Below, piece by piece: positions 1-7,569 of a DNA stretch of 64,000 bases. Numbering within the stretch: the stretch's first letter is position 1; every line of letters begins with the position of its first letter. This DNA is from G963666705 sp963666705. Its GTDB lineage: Bacteria > Pseudomonadota > Alphaproteobacteria > CADEGL01. Under the pieces are notes generated by a model, which saw only the letters and a program-made list of their open reading frames with translations, ran no database searches and was not told where the DNA came from. Position numbers and translations under genes: made by a program. Location: assembly GCA_963666705.2 (NCBI GenBank), contig CAXXKO010000025.1:297260-361259 (forward strand), read 5' to 3'.

Positions 1-117
1 CCGGGCAAAGCCGACTTCGCGCGCTGGACCAGCTCGGGCATCGGTGTCGTCCCGTATTCGCCCCCATGGTCGGGCGGCATTGCGCCGGGCCGCAAGTGGC
101 CGGGCGAGGGCCGTTGA
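1..117 (+). CDS. 3' end of an unidentified protein (cut by window edge)
   Basis: The first 38 codons from base 1 form an open frame ending in TGA at 115-117, with nearly every third position G or C, as in the confident genes of this window. The visible tail is Gly/Pro/Trp-rich (it contains VVPYSPPWSGG). It shows no motif that I recognise, and the start lies outside the window. It is called coding from codon bias alone and could be chance. Confidence 0.45.
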   Translation, partial: PGKADFARWTSSGIGVVPYSPPWSGGIAPGRKWPGEGR

Positions 118-183
118 TGTATTCCGGGCATGAATTCTCCCCTTGTGTGACGCTTGAGGTGCGTCGCGCGGTCTCGGTCCGAC

Positions 184-564
184 TCAGGCAGAGGGACCCG
201 TCGCGAGCGTTGGCAGGCTCTCCCAATACGCGCCGGTCGCGACCAGGCACGTCAGCCGGTTGGGATAGGTGATGAGGATGGTCCAGCTGCCGGCGGACGA
301 GACCAGGACCTCGATCACTGTCCCTTCGGTCGACAGGCCCATGGCCTGCGGCATCTCCGAATGGGTTCGTTCGAGGTTCTTGAGAATGAAGGCGCGCTCC
401 CCGCAGGCTGCTTGGGCGGCGGCCGGCCGGCTGTCGAGCATGGCGCCGAGCAGCAATGACAAGGCAACCACCGCCGATGCGAGGACGCCGCGGTCGAGGA
501 CGCCGAGGCTCGCGGTGCGGAAGCCGGTTTGCGTCTGGGTTATTCGTCTGTTGCCCATGATCAT
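184..564 (-). CDS. small exported protein of unknown function
   Basis: A 126-residue protein. After a polar N-terminus there is a hydrophobic stretch at about residues 27-42 followed by AAAQA, which looks like a Sec signal peptide with cleavage after AQA. The mature part is about 75 residues with two cysteines (CGERA and LTCLVATG), which could form a disulfide in the periplasm. The pattern ending in TCLVATGxxWE is one I associate with small conserved proteins of Rhodospirillales, but no function is known to me. It is divergent from the TPR gene at 821, with about 250 bp of AT-richer spacer between them. Confidence 0.7.
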   Translation of the reverse strand: MIMGNRRITQTQTGFRTASLGVLDRGVLASAVVALSLLLGAMLDSRPAAAQAACGERAFILKNLERTHSEMPQAMGLSTEGTVIEVLVSSAGSWTILITYPNRLTCLVATGAYWESLPTLATGPSA

Positions 565-820
565 GATCGTATGTCCCGATTTCGCGGTCCGATCGCCCGG
601 ATCGCACTTGCAGGGCGGAACGTTGCGCGACTGAAGGGTGGAAAGAAGTTTCTAACCGGAAGTAACAATCCGGCGCGGCGGCGTTAGACGCCCGGCTATC
701 GTTAGGAAAATCCGGATAATTCAAGGTGTTAAGGCTAAATAACGAATTGTTCCGGGTGTCATGTATAGTGACCCGCCTCGGCGCCGCCGAACGGCGCGAT
801 CATGCGGTGCGAAATCGGCC

Positions 821-2944
821 ATGACCGATCCATCATCCCATCCGAACGAAGTCTCGCGGCATTCGAACCGCCCGCCCGCGGGTGATGTCCGGGCCCAAAG
901 GGACAGGATTCTGGCGAGCCCCGTGTTCGCGCAGTCGAAACGGCTGCAGAAGTTCCTTCGCTTCATCGTCGAGGAAGCGCTGGCCGGGAGGGCCGACGGC
1001 CTGAAGGAATATACGATCGCTCTCGACGTGTTCGAACGCGACGAATCGTTCGACCCGCAGACCAGCTCCATCGTGTGCGTCGAGGCGAGCCGATTGCGAA
1101 GCAAGCTGAAAGCGTACTATGCGGCCGAGGGCCGCGACGACCCGGTCCAAATCCGTCTTCCCACCGGCAGCTACGCGCCGACCTTCGAGACGGTCGCCCG
1201 CGACGCGGCGCCCGACGGGAGGCCCCCGTCCGCCGGCGGCGCGCGGCATCTCATACCGGTACGCCCGGCCCTCCTCGCCGTCGCCCTCCTCGCCTTCGCC
1301 GCGGCCCTGTTCCTCGGCGTCGCCGACCGCAAGCCCGGTGGGGACGGACCGGTCGCGGCGGCGGAACGCACGCGGGCGCACGCGATCGCCGTCCTGCCCT
1401 TTCGCAGCCTTTCCGGCAAGGCCGGCGAGGATTACTTCACCGACGGCCTGACCGACGCGCTGATCGCCGGCCTGGCCAAGCAGCAGTCGGTTCGCGTGAC
1501 GTCCCTCGCTTCGGCGATGGCATACAAGAACCTGAGCCGGCCGATCTCCGAAATCGCCGCCGCGCTGAACGTCGACCATGTGGTCGAGGGGTCGATTCGG
1601 AGAAGCGGCGAGCGCGTCCAAATCACGGCTCGGCTCATCGAGGCGGCGACCGGCCGGCAGCTTTGGGCCGAGAGCTACGAACGGGACGTGGCGGATGTCC
1701 TGGCGTTCCAGGACGACGTCGCCCGGCGCATCGTGGCGGCCCTTTCGGGAGACCTCGACGCGGTGCCGGCCGCGGGCCCGCAAACGGCGTCGGCGGTCGA
1801 TCCAGAGGCGCAAGAGGCGTATCTCAAAGGGCGCTACTTCCGCAACCAGCTGACCGCGGAGGGATTCCGCAAAGGGATCGCCTATTTCAGGCAAGCCGTC
1901 GAAATGGCACCCGGCTACGCGAAGGCGCATGCGGGCATCGCCACTTGCTATTGTCTACTGGGCGGCCACGGCTTCGAGCTGGTCGAGCCCGGCGAGGGCA
2001 TGCCCGCCGCCAAGAATGCGGTGTTGGAGGCCCTCAGCCTGGACAACACCCTCGCCGAGCCGCACGCCTTTCTGGGCGTCATACGACTGAAATACGAATG
2101 GGACTGGCCCGGGGCGGAGGAGGCCTTCAAGCGCTCGATCAGGCTCAATCCCAGCTACGCGCTGGCCCGGCTCTTTTACAGCTTTTATCTGGAGGCCATG
2201 GGGCGGCAGGAAGAGGCGATCCGGGAGGCCGAGGAGGCTCGGTTGATCGATCCCCTATCGCTTCAGACGAATATCAATCTGGGATGGCAGTATTTGCAGG
2301 GAGGGTTTCCCGAGCGGGCCAAGCTCGTTTTCGAAAGCACGGCGGAATTGGACCCGGACTTCTGGGGCGTCCATTGGGGCCTGGGCCACTATTACAGAGA
2401 GAAGGGTGCCTATGACACGGCCATTGCGGCATTCCAGAAGGCGGTCGAATCCGGGGGCGGATACACCCTGCCCCTGACCGCGCTCGGCTACACCTACGCG
2501 ATCGCCGGCCAACCGGCGGCGGCGCGGGCGATACTCGTCCAACTCGAGGCGCTCGCCGAGGACGGTTACGTCTCGCCCTTCAACATGGCGACGATCTACG
2601 TCGGCTTGGGCGAGGCCGACGAGGCCTTCATCTGGCTCGAGAAAGCCTTCGAAAAACGCTCGCGGTCCCTGGCATGGCTCAACGTCACCAAGGAGTATGA
2701 TGGTCTTCGGTCCGATCCCCGCTTCAAGGCGCTTCTGGGCCGCATCGGATTGCCGGAGAGAACCGCGTCCGAGCGCCTGCCCACGTTTCCGGGAATATTC
2801 GGCTCGGCACTCTTGCGACCGAAGTGCCTAGCTCCGACGGGCGTTTGCCGCCACACCCTGCACCAACAATCCAGCTACCTCGGGCTTCGAAGAGGAGCCA
2901 AGATCATCCCAACTCTCTTGGTAAACGGGGTTTCCTGGACTTGA
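821..2944 (+). CDS. TolB-like / TPR membrane protein (adenylate-cyclase-associated type, no cyclase domain)
   Basis: A 707-residue protein from the ATG at 821; an in-frame ATG at 761 would add a basic 20-residue leader not typical of the family. The order is: an N-terminal helical domain (about 20-120) of the kind found in front of these proteins, with SRLRSKLKAYY and the LPTGSYAPTF motif; one transmembrane helix (about 145-163); a TolB/FlgO-like domain (about 185-300, containing AIAVLPFRSLS, YFTDGLTDALI and HVVEGSIRRSGERVQITARL); then several TPR repeats (about 330-600). Proteins of this layout are often annotated as adenylate cyclases, but no class III catalytic motif is present. A structural or sensory role at the inner membrane is inferred. 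The last 45 residues lie beyond the usual end at LLGRIGLP and look like low-value extension. Confidence 0.8.
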   Translation: MTDPSSHPNEVSRHSNRPPAGDVRAQRDRILASPVFAQSKRLQKFLRFIVEEALAGRADGLKEYTIALDVFERDESFDPQTSSIVCVEASRLRSKLKAYYAAEGRDDPVQIRLPTGSYAPTFETVARDAAPDGRPPSAGGARHLIPVRPALLAVALLAFAAALFLGVADRKPGGDGPVAAAERTRAHAIAVLPFRSLSGKAGEDYFTDGLTDALIAGLAKQQSVRVTSLASAMAYKNLSRPISEIAAALNVDHVVEGSIRRSGERVQITARLIEAATGRQLWAESYERDVADVLAFQDDVARRIVAALSGDLDAVPAAGPQTASAVDPEAQEAYLKGRYFRNQLTAEGFRKGIAYFRQAVEMAPGYAKAHAGIATCYCLLGGHGFELVEPGEGMPAAKNAVLEALSLDNTLAEPHAFLGVIRLKYEWDWPGAEEAFKRSIRLNPSYALARLFYSFYLEAMGRQEEAIREAEEARLIDPLSLQTNINLGWQYLQGGFPERAKLVFESTAELDPDFWGVHWGLGHYYREKGAYDTAIAAFQKAVESGGGYTLPLTALGYTYAIAGQPAAARAILVQLEALAEDGYVSPFNMATIYVGLGEADEAFIWLEKAFEKRSRSLAWLNVTKEYDGLRSDPRFKALLGRIGLPERTASERLPTFPGIFGSALLRPKCLAPTGVCRHTLHQQSSYLGLRRGAKIIPTLLVNGVSWT

Positions 2945-3283
2945 CCGTTTTCGTGGACGGTTGATCTGTTGGGATGAGCGGAGGAGTCCATGATCCCCAA
3001 GACACGCCGGCCCCTCGGCTCGTCGATACGATTCGATGGCCTGGATTGGGCCAGATAGAGTGATGCAGGCAAAAGGAAAATTTTCTTGACAGCGGACGGA
3101 AATCCGGTATAATCCCATCGTCGCTAGCCGGTTCGCTCGATGACGTGCGACGGCCGGATACGCAAAACTGTCAAGGTTTGCTAAGGTTCGAGCCCTAATT
3201 CCATAACCCGTTGATTTTAAGGAATTTCACCCCGTCCCACCTTAACCAACCTTAACAGTTTCGCGCTCTCCCGCCGCTTTCCC
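2945..3283. other. intergenic region between convergent genes, with an orphan promoter
   Basis: These 339 bases lie between the end of the TPR gene and the end of the flavin oxidoreductase gene on the other strand. They are AT-richer than the flanks and contain no convincing open frame. The notable content is the sigma70-like promoter at 3086-3113. Several CTTAAC/GTTAAG words occur near 3240-3260, but no clear rho-independent terminator was seen. Confidence 0.6.
3086..3113 (+). promoter_or_regulatory. consensus sigma70 promoter with no gene downstream
   Basis: A perfect -35 hexamer TTGACA (3086-3091) and a perfect -10 hexamer TATAAT (3108-3113) are separated by 16 bases and preceded by an A/T-rich stretch resembling an UP element (3071-3085). 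Transcription would run rightwards from about 3120 into intergenic DNA and then antisense to the 3' end of the flavin oxidoreductase gene. A small or antisense RNA is the natural guess; nothing in the sequence proves one. Confidence 0.5.
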
Positions 3284-5338
3284 TCACAAATCCTTGGCAA
3301 TCCGCAAGCCGTCGTAGATGGCGGCGTGGACGTTGCGGCTGGCCAGGGCGTCGCCGACGCGGAAGAGCTGGAAGCGGCCTTCGGGATTGGCTTCGATCCC
3401 CTGGGGCATGCCCATGACGTAGGCGTCGTGGTCGAGCTCGCCCAGGTTGCGGGAGAGGGGCCGAAGCGCGCGGTAGAGGTCGTCGTTGGGCAGGGTGCCG
3501 TGCTCTGCCACCACCTGGTCCACCAGGCGCTCCTCCTCGGCGTCCGTGTACTCGTTGGCGAGGACGGCGAGGAGCTTGTTGCCCTCGCGCGCCAGGGAGA
3601 CGAGGCGGAAGTCGGGCGTCATCACCACCTCGCGCTCGTGCAACTGGCGCATGTGGGCGGAGCGGTCGAACATGCCCACGTCCTCGCCCACCAGGCGGTC
3701 CGGGCTCACCAGCTCGACCCGCGCGCCGCCCCGCGCCAATAGTTCCGCGCAAGTGACGCCGGGGTAGTGGCCGCTGTCGTCATAGACGAGGGCGCTGTCG
3801 CCCGGTGCAACCGCGCCCGGCTCGGCCGCGCCGGAGAGCGCGTCCCAGCTCGTGAGGGCCAGGTCCGCGCCTGCGAAAGCGCCCTTGTTGGGCCGCCCGC
3901 CGGTGGCGATCACCACCACGTCCGGGCTCTCGGCCAGGACCGATTCGAGCGTCGCCCGCTTGCCCAGGCGGACCTCGGCGCCCAGCTTGCGCGCCTGGGC
4001 CTCGAGCCAATCGGGGATCGCGCGCAGGGTCTCGCGCCAGGGCAGGGCCGCGGCCAGGTGGATCTGGCCGCCGGCGCGCGCCTCGGCCTCGAAGAGGACC
4101 ACGTCGTGGCCGCGCTCGGCCGCCACCCGCGCGGCTTCCAGGCCGCCGGGCCCGCCACCCGCGATCACCACCCGGCGGCGGCGCGCCGCCTTGGCGAATT
4201 GGTGCGGGATCGTGGCCTCGCGCCCGGTCGCGGCGTTGTGCATGCAGAGCGCCTCGTGGCCGATGCCGACGCGGTTGATGCAGTAGCTCGCGCCGACGCA
4301 GGGCCGGATGTCCTCTGCCCGGCCCTCTTCCAGCTTGCGCACGATGTGGGGGTCGGCGATGTGGGCGCGGGTCATGGCCACCATGTCCACGTGGCCCTCC
4401 TCGACCGCCCGGGCCGCCGTCGCCACGTCGGCGATCTTCTGGGCGTGGAAGACGGGGACGTCCACCTCTTGGCGGATGGCGCTGGCGAGGGCCAGGAAGG
4501 GCGCGGCGGGGAAGGTGATGTTGGGGATGGCGTAGGTGAAGTAGCGCAGGGTGGTGGCCTGGGCACCCATGACGTTGATGAAATCGACCAGGCCGCGCTC
4601 GGCATGGTAGCGGGCGATGGCCAGGCATTCTTCCGGCCCGTTGCCGCCCTCGATCAGCTCGTCGCCCGACATGCGCATGCCGATGATGGTGTCGTCGCCG
4701 ACGGCCGCGCGCATGGCCTCCAGCACCTCGACGCCGAGACGCATGCGGTTCTCGAAGCCGCCGCCATAGCCGTCCGTGCGCTTGTTGACCAGCGGGCTCC
4801 AGAACTGGTCGACGATATGGAGGTGCGCGTTGGAGAGCTCGATGCCGTCGAAGCCCGCCTCCTTGCAGCGCCGCGCGGCGGCGGCGAAGTTGCGCACGAT
4901 GCGCTTGATGTCGAATTCCTCCACCACCTTGGGGAAAGCGCGGTGGGCGCGCTCGCGCACGGGCGAGGGGGCGAGGAGCGGCAGCCAGTGCTCGCTGTCC
5001 CAATGCATGCGCCGGCCCATCTGCACGATCTGGATCATCACCGCCGCGCCCGCCGCGTGAACGGTGTCGGTGAAGGTGCGCAGATGCGGGATCACCTTGT
5101 CGTCGGTCAGGCTGATGATGCCGTAGGGCCCGGACGGCGAATCGTGGGCGGCCGAGGAGGAGCCGACCACGGTCAGCGCGATGCCGCCCCTGGCCTTCTC
5201 GGCGTGGTAGCGGGTGAACTGCTCGCCCGGCACCCCGCCTTCCAGGTAGCCGGGGGCGTGGCTCGAGCTCATGACCCGGTTGCGCAGGGTCAGCCCCTTG
5301 ATCCGGAGCGGCGTCAGCAGCGCTTCGTAGCCGGCCAT
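3284..5338 (-). CDS. NADH:flavin oxidoreductase / TMADH-like N-demethylase
   Basis: A 684-residue protein. The start at 5338 is chosen because a GGAGGTG ribosome site lies just upstream and the family begins MxxYxxLLxPLRIKG. Residues 1-340 are an old-yellow-enzyme TIM barrel that binds FMN. Residues 347-365 are the Fe-S ligand region (C347, C353, C365). Residues 388-684 are an FAD/NAD(P) Rossmann region (VVIAGGGPGGLEAARVAAE). This is the architecture of trimethylamine dehydrogenase, 2,4-dienoyl-CoA reductase and the bacterial N-methylproline/dimethylglycine demethylases. The opening sequence is closest in my memory to the demethylases. The second cluster cysteine of TMADH is Ala350 here. Nearby dimethylglycine-dehydrogenase-like and MttB-like genes support a role in N-methyl compound breakdown. 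The exact substrate is unknown. Confidence 0.85.
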   Translation of the reverse strand: MAGYEALLTPLRIKGLTLRNRVMSSSHAPGYLEGGVPGEQFTRYHAEKARGGIALTVVGSSSAAHDSPSGPYGIISLTDDKVIPHLRTFTDTVHAAGAAVMIQIVQMGRRMHWDSEHWLPLLAPSPVRERAHRAFPKVVEEFDIKRIVRNFAAAARRCKEAGFDGIELSNAHLHIVDQFWSPLVNKRTDGYGGGFENRMRLGVEVLEAMRAAVGDDTIIGMRMSGDELIEGGNGPEECLAIARYHAERGLVDFINVMGAQATTLRYFTYAIPNITFPAAPFLALASAIRQEVDVPVFHAQKIADVATAARAVEEGHVDMVAMTRAHIADPHIVRKLEEGRAEDIRPCVGASYCINRVGIGHEALCMHNAATGREATIPHQFAKAARRRRVVIAGGGPGGLEAARVAAERGHDVVLFEAEARAGGQIHLAAALPWRETLRAIPDWLEAQARKLGAEVRLGKRATLESVLAESPDVVVIATGGRPNKGAFAGADLALTSWDALSGAAEPGAVAPGDSALVYDDSGHYPGVTCAELLARGGARVELVSPDRLVGEDVGMFDRSAHMRQLHEREVVMTPDFRLVSLAREGNKLLAVLANEYTDAEEERLVDQVVAEHGTLPNDDLYRALRPLSRNLGELDHDAYVMGMPQGIEANPEGRFQLFRVGDALASRNVHAAIYDGLRIAKDL

Positions 5339-5448
5339 GTGGCACCTCCGCTTTTGTTCGATCCTGGCATACCGGGCAGGGTGAGCCAGGGCTCGATACT
5401 CGGCTATAGTGGCCGGCGAGGTAAACCGAAGAGAGAGAAGGAGACGGA

Positions 5449-6171
5449 ATGTCCCGTGTGGCACTGGTAACGGGTGGGACCCGCGGCATCGGCCGCGCCT
5501 GCGGCATCGCACTTCTGGAGGCCGGCCACAGGGTGGCCGCCAGCTACGGCGCCAACGACGAGAAGGCCAAGGCCTTCCACGAGGAGACCGGCATACCGGT
5601 CTATAAGTGGGATGTGGGCGACGGCGCAGCCTGCGCCGAGGGCATCGCGCGCGTCGAGGCCGATCTGGGCGATATCGAGATCCTGGTCCACAATGCCGGC
5701 ATCTCGCCCGACCGCTTCATGCACCGCATGCCGGCCGAGACCTGGCACGTGACCATCCGCACCAACCTCGATTCCTGCTACCACCTGTGCCACCCCATCG
5801 TCGCCGGCATGCGCAAGCGCAAGTGGGGGCGCGTCATCCTGATCTCGTCGGTGAACGCCTTCGCCGGTGCCATGGGGGAGAGCCACTACGACTCGACCAA
5901 GGCCGGCATGATCGGCTTCGCCAAGGCGGTCGCGCTCGAGAACGCGGCCCTCGGCATCACCGTCAACGCCGTCGCACCCGGCTATATCGACACGGACATG
6001 ATCGCGCCCGCGCCCCAGGAGTGGCGCGACGCCCTGCTCGAGCGCGTGCCCCGCGGCCGGATCGGCGAGGGCGAGGACGTGGCCAACTGCGTGCTCTTCC
6101 TGGCATCCGAGAAGTCGGACTACATCACGGGCGCCACCATCGACGTGAACGGCGGGCTTTATATGCGTTGA
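5449..6171 (+). CDS. phaB: acetoacetyl-CoA / 3-oxoacyl reductase (SDR, PhaB-like)
   Basis: A 240-residue classical short-chain dehydrogenase. The NAD(P) motif TGGTRGIG is at residues 9-16, followed by NAG, the catalytic Ser in ILISSVN, and Tyr/Lys in HYDSTKAG (YxxxK). It ends in the usual GATIDVNGGLYM tail of PhaB/FabG proteins. The ribosome site AAGGAGA lies 6 bases before the ATG. It is divergent from the flavin oxidoreductase with about 110 bp between them, so they share a promoter region. PhaB makes 3-hydroxybutyryl-CoA for polyhydroxybutyrate. No phaA or phaC is in the window, so a general 3-oxoacyl reductase role is equally possible. Confidence 0.8.
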   Translation: MSRVALVTGGTRGIGRACGIALLEAGHRVAASYGANDEKAKAFHEETGIPVYKWDVGDGAACAEGIARVEADLGDIEILVHNAGISPDRFMHRMPAETWHVTIRTNLDSCYHLCHPIVAGMRKRKWGRVILISSVNAFAGAMGESHYDSTKAGMIGFAKAVALENAALGITVNAVAPGYIDTDMIAPAPQEWRDALLERVPRGRIGEGEDVANCVLFLASEKSDYITGATIDVNGGLYMR

Positions 6172-6242
6172 AGGCTGGCGACGCGCGATCGATCGTGGGA
6201 AGCTGACCGCGGACCCGACCTATGAAGTAAGGGAGCCAGGCC

Positions 6243-7556
6243 ATGGCCGACGACATCTTCGCCCCGGGCTTCAAGACCGACCCTTATTGGTGGGACGCGG
6301 CACCCAGGCCCGACCCCGGGGAGGTGGCCTTGCCGGAGGAGGTGGACGTCGCCATCGCGGGCTCGGGCTATTCCGGCATGTCGGCCGCCATCACCCTCCA
6401 GCGCGGCGGGCGCGAGGCCGTCATCCTCGAGGCCGAGATGCCGGGCTTCGGCGCCAGCACGCGCAACGCCGGCTTCGTCGGCCGCACCCTGTGGCACAAG
6501 TTCGGCGCCATCAAGCGCAAGTACGGCGAGAAGCAGGCGTTGGCCATGGCGAACACCGCCGTCGAGGCGCACAAGTTCGCCGTCGAGTTCATCGAGCGCG
6601 AGCAGATCAGTTGCGGCTTCGTCTATTGCGGCCGCTTCATCGCCGCGGCCACGCCGAGCCATTACGAGGACCTGGCCAAGGACCTCAAGGTAATGCTCGA
6701 CCACGGCCTCGAAATGGAGGCCGAAATGATCCCGCGCGCCGAGCAGCGGGGCCAGATCGGCACCGACCGCTATTACGGCGGCATGCTGCTCCACGGTACC
6801 GGCGCCCTGCACCCGGCCCTCTACCACCACGGCTTCCTCGACCGGGTGACGCGCTCGGGCGCCCGCGTCATCGGCAATACCCGGGTGAGCAGCATCCGGC
6901 GGGATACGGACGGCCGCTTCACCGTCGAGACCTCGCGCGGGAGCCTGCGCGCGAAGGACGTGATCGTCGCCACCAACGGCTATTCCGAGCCGGGCGAGAA
7001 GTGGTTCGCCCGGCGCATGGTGCCGATCAAGGGCTACGCCGTGGCGACCGAGCCGGTCTCGTCCGAGATCATGGACGCGGTGCTGCCCACGCGCCGCACC
7101 GTCATCGACAGCAAGAACAACATCTACGCCATCCGCCCCAGCCCCGACGGCACGCGGCTCATCTTCTTCGGCCGCACGGGCATGGAGGAGGGCGGCGAGG
7201 TGGGCAAGGCGCACCGCCTGCACGCCGCCATGAAGGCGGTGTTCCCCGATCTCGCGGATGTGCGCCTCAGCCACAGCTGGCTCGGCCAGATGGGCTTCAC
7301 CTTCGACAAGATCCCCCATATCGGGGTGCATGACGGCGTCCACTACACCATGGGATACAACGGCGCCGGCATGCCCATGGGCACCTATCTCGGTCGCCAG
7401 CTCGGCCGCTTCCTCCTGGGGGACGCGGAGGCGGCGACGGGTTTCGACGGCCGCGGCTTCCCGACGCGCCCCTTCTATAGGGGCGAGCCCTGGTTCCTGC
7501 CCATGGCCGTGGGCTACTACAACATGCGCGACCGCTGGGACACGTTCCGCAAGTGA
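6243..7556 (+). CDS. FAD-dependent amine/amino-acid oxidase (DadA family)
   Basis: A 437-residue protein. Residues about 33-60 form the FAD-binding Rossmann motif (VAIAGSGYSGMSAAITLQRGG), followed by GFGASTRNAGFVG, the second flavin contact typical of D-amino-acid, glycine and gamma-glutamylputrescine oxidases. The C-terminus has the family block GYNGAGMPMGTYLG. These enzymes oxidise amines or imino acids with FAD, releasing an aldehyde or keto acid and H2O2 or passing electrons to quinone. It follows the PhaB-like gene by 71 bp on the same strand (GGGAGCC site), so it is probably co-transcribed, and converges on the dimethylglycine-dehydrogenase-like gene. Substrate not predictable. Confidence 0.85.
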   Translation: MADDIFAPGFKTDPYWWDAAPRPDPGEVALPEEVDVAIAGSGYSGMSAAITLQRGGREAVILEAEMPGFGASTRNAGFVGRTLWHKFGAIKRKYGEKQALAMANTAVEAHKFAVEFIEREQISCGFVYCGRFIAAATPSHYEDLAKDLKVMLDHGLEMEAEMIPRAEQRGQIGTDRYYGGMLLHGTGALHPALYHHGFLDRVTRSGARVIGNTRVSSIRRDTDGRFTVETSRGSLRAKDVIVATNGYSEPGEKWFARRMVPIKGYAVATEPVSSEIMDAVLPTRRTVIDSKNNIYAIRPSPDGTRLIFFGRTGMEEGGEVGKAHRLHAAMKAVFPDLADVRLSHSWLGQMGFTFDKIPHIGVHDGVHYTMGYNGAGMPMGTYLGRQLGRFLLGDAEAATGFDGRGFPTRPFYRGEPWFLPMAVGYYNMRDRWDTFRK

Positions 7557-7569
7557 CGCCCGCGCGTGG

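Noticed and set aside
821..2944. Adenylate cyclase
   Set aside because: Only the TolB-like and TPR parts that often accompany cyclases are present. No catalytic Asp pair or Lys/Arg motif is found.
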